Below, one piece after another: positions 12,462-13,457 of a stretch of DNA of 13,457 nt (its first letter is position 1; each line of letters opens with the position of its first letter). The stretch comes from an uncultured Coriobacteriaceae bacterium (GTDB lineage: Bacteria > Actinomycetota > Coriobacteriia > Coriobacteriales > QAMH01): the NCBI GenBank assembly GCA_900556425.1, contig USOR01000010.1, positions 1 to 13,457 of the forward strand, in the 5' to 3' direction. The position numbers were made by a program, and so were the translations under genes. The notes under the pieces were generated by a model, which saw only the letters and a program-made list of their open reading frames with translations, was not told the DNA's origin and ran no database searches.

Positions 12462-13457
12462 ATGTTGTTTGACGTTTACGGTCCTAATGCCGCCTTTCAA
12501 TGGTCAGGACTTTTCATGGTGCTCATTGCACTCATCCTGCTCAACGAGGTGGCTCGCCGCTGGAAGGCCGGAGGAATTTTCTTCTTCTTCGGCGTATGCG
12601 GCGCGATGACCATCTATTGCATTGCTGTCGAGGTCGGTGCCGCCATGGGCGCCGAATGGGCGCTCAACAACCCCACGTACACATCCATGGGTGGATGGTT
12701 CCACTACGCGAAAGTGTACGCGGCGACGGCTGGCTGCATCGGCTTCATGATGCTCAAATACAGCTGGACGAAGGTGGGACGTTCCCACTGGTTCAAGGTG
12801 TTCCCGTTCGTGATCGTGGCCATCAACATCTTGATTGCTGTGGCTAGCGACTTCGAGAGCGCCATCGTCGCCTGGGATTCGAGCTTCGTCACCGACGAGG
12901 GCGTCCTGCTTAACGGCGGCATCTTCAACGTGCTCAACGGATGTGCGGGTCTGCTCAACATCCTGTGCATGACCGGCTGGTTCGGCATCTACATTTCCAA
13001 GAAGCGCCAGGACATGCTGTGGCCCGACATGACGTGGGTCTTCATCATCGCCTACGACCTGTGGAACTTCTGCTACACCTACAACTGCCTGCCGACCCAC
13101 TCCTGGTATTGCGGCATCGCCTTGCTGCTCGCCCCGACGATCGCCGGCCTGCTCTGGAACAAGGGCGGGTGGATCCAGAACCGCGCCTTTACGCTTTCGA
13201 TGTGGTGCATGTTCTGCCAGATGGTTCCCATGTTCGTCAACGATTCCGTTTTCGCCGTGCAGTCGGTCAACAATCCGGCTGTGAACACGGTCGTTTCGGT
13301 TATCGCCCTGGTGGCCAACATCCTGGCCCTTGGCTACATCATCTACCGCGCCAAGAAGCTTGGGGTCAACCCGTACAAGCAGGAGGTCTTTGTGGGTACC
13401 AAGGACTTTGCGAAGGCCATGGCGCGTCGTGCCGACACCGCCTACCTGCTTGAGACC
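12462..13457 (+). CDS. DUF5692 family membrane protein (3' end beyond window)
   Basis: The frame stays open from the ATG at 12462 to the window edge, giving 332 residues without a stop. The start has a very strong AAAGGAGGG ribosome binding site (12447-12455). The protein has about nine hydrophobic segments and is rich in Trp, Cys and Tyr. Stretches I recognise from the DUF5692 family are HYAKVYAATAGCIGF (81-95), LLNILCMTGWFGIYISKK (164-181), QDMLWPDMTWVFIIAYDLWN (183-202), TYNCLPTHSWYCGIALLLAP (206-225) and FTLSMWCMFCQMVP (243-256). The family's function is unknown. The conserved Cys, His and Trp residues near membrane edges could bind a cofactor or ligand, but that is speculation. The hydrophilic tail after 300 suggests only a little of the C-terminus is missing. 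Confidence 0.85.
   Translation, partial: MLFDVYGPNAAFQWSGLFMVLIALILLNEVARRWKAGGIFFFFGVCGAMTIYCIAVEVGAAMGAEWALNNPTYTSMGGWFHYAKVYAATAGCIGFMMLKYSWTKVGRSHWFKVFPFVIVAINILIAVASDFESAIVAWDSSFVTDEGVLLNGGIFNVLNGCAGLLNILCMTGWFGIYISKKRQDMLWPDMTWVFIIAYDLWNFCYTYNCLPTHSWYCGIALLLAPTIAGLLWNKGGWIQNRAFTLSMWCMFCQMVPMFVNDSVFAVQSVNNPAVNTVVSVIALVANILALGYIIYRAKKLGVNPYKQEVFVGTKDFAKAMARRADTAYLLET

Noticed and set aside
1..13457. CRISPR array, toxin-antitoxin, restriction or phage defence locus
   Set aside because: No regularly spaced repeats, nuclease, methylase, helicase or small two-gene toxin pair is visible. The HTH-VWA pair alone is not evidence for defence.

Overview
The window is moderately GC-rich, densely coding bacterial DNA with strong AGGAGG-type ribosome binding sites and only one gap over 300 bases. 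Three things suggest a strict anaerobe of the Coriobacteriia (Eggerthellaceae and relatives): a DUF5692 membrane protein, a membrane-anchored LuxR regulator, and a split 2-hydroxyacyl-CoA-dehydratase-type activase system. This placement is inferred from gene content, not from a marker gene. I see no rRNA, tRNA, CRISPR array, transposase or phage gene.

Layout. (1) 1-1855: an ABC-2 type exporter ATPase on the minus strand, with the first codons of its probable permease at the left edge. It is divergent from a LuxR regulator with a five-helix membrane domain; the 164-base gap between them holds two overlapping dyads and a promoter for each side. (2) 1908-2231: a small acidic orphan gene whose stop overlaps the stop of the convergent gene beyond it. 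(3) 2228-4281, minus strand: a CPA2-type cation/proton antiporter (TTG start, extended -10 promoter) coupled by an ATGA overlap to a voltage-gated-type K+ channel. (4) 4440-5793, minus strand: an HTH-like protein followed by a small VWA protein. (5) 5839-10375, minus strand: a tight four-gene operon of a COG3580-type protein, a COG3581-type protein, an ASKHA activase and a DHA2-type MFS transporter. (6) 10471-12108, plus strand: a Na+:alanine/glycine (AGCS) symporter with a clear promoter and a UUCG-loop terminator. (7) 12109-12461: an AT-rich leader, then a DUF5692 gene that runs off the right edge.

Threaded through the gene borders are two families of short palindromes. Family A (TGGGACAAATG arms, 7-base loop) has three copies plus a half copy. 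Family B (TGAGACA arms) has two copies. They sit on or within a few bases of stop codons, ribosome binding sites and promoters, and the two families share the arm core TGRGACA, so they look like REP-type mobile palindromes.

No complete new system can be claimed. The best candidates for undescribed biology are the split COG3580/COG3581/activase operon with its own MFS transporter, the HTH-VWA pair, and the two related palindrome families. The window also holds a K+/cation homeostasis module, an amino acid importer and a drug-export locus with its own regulator.
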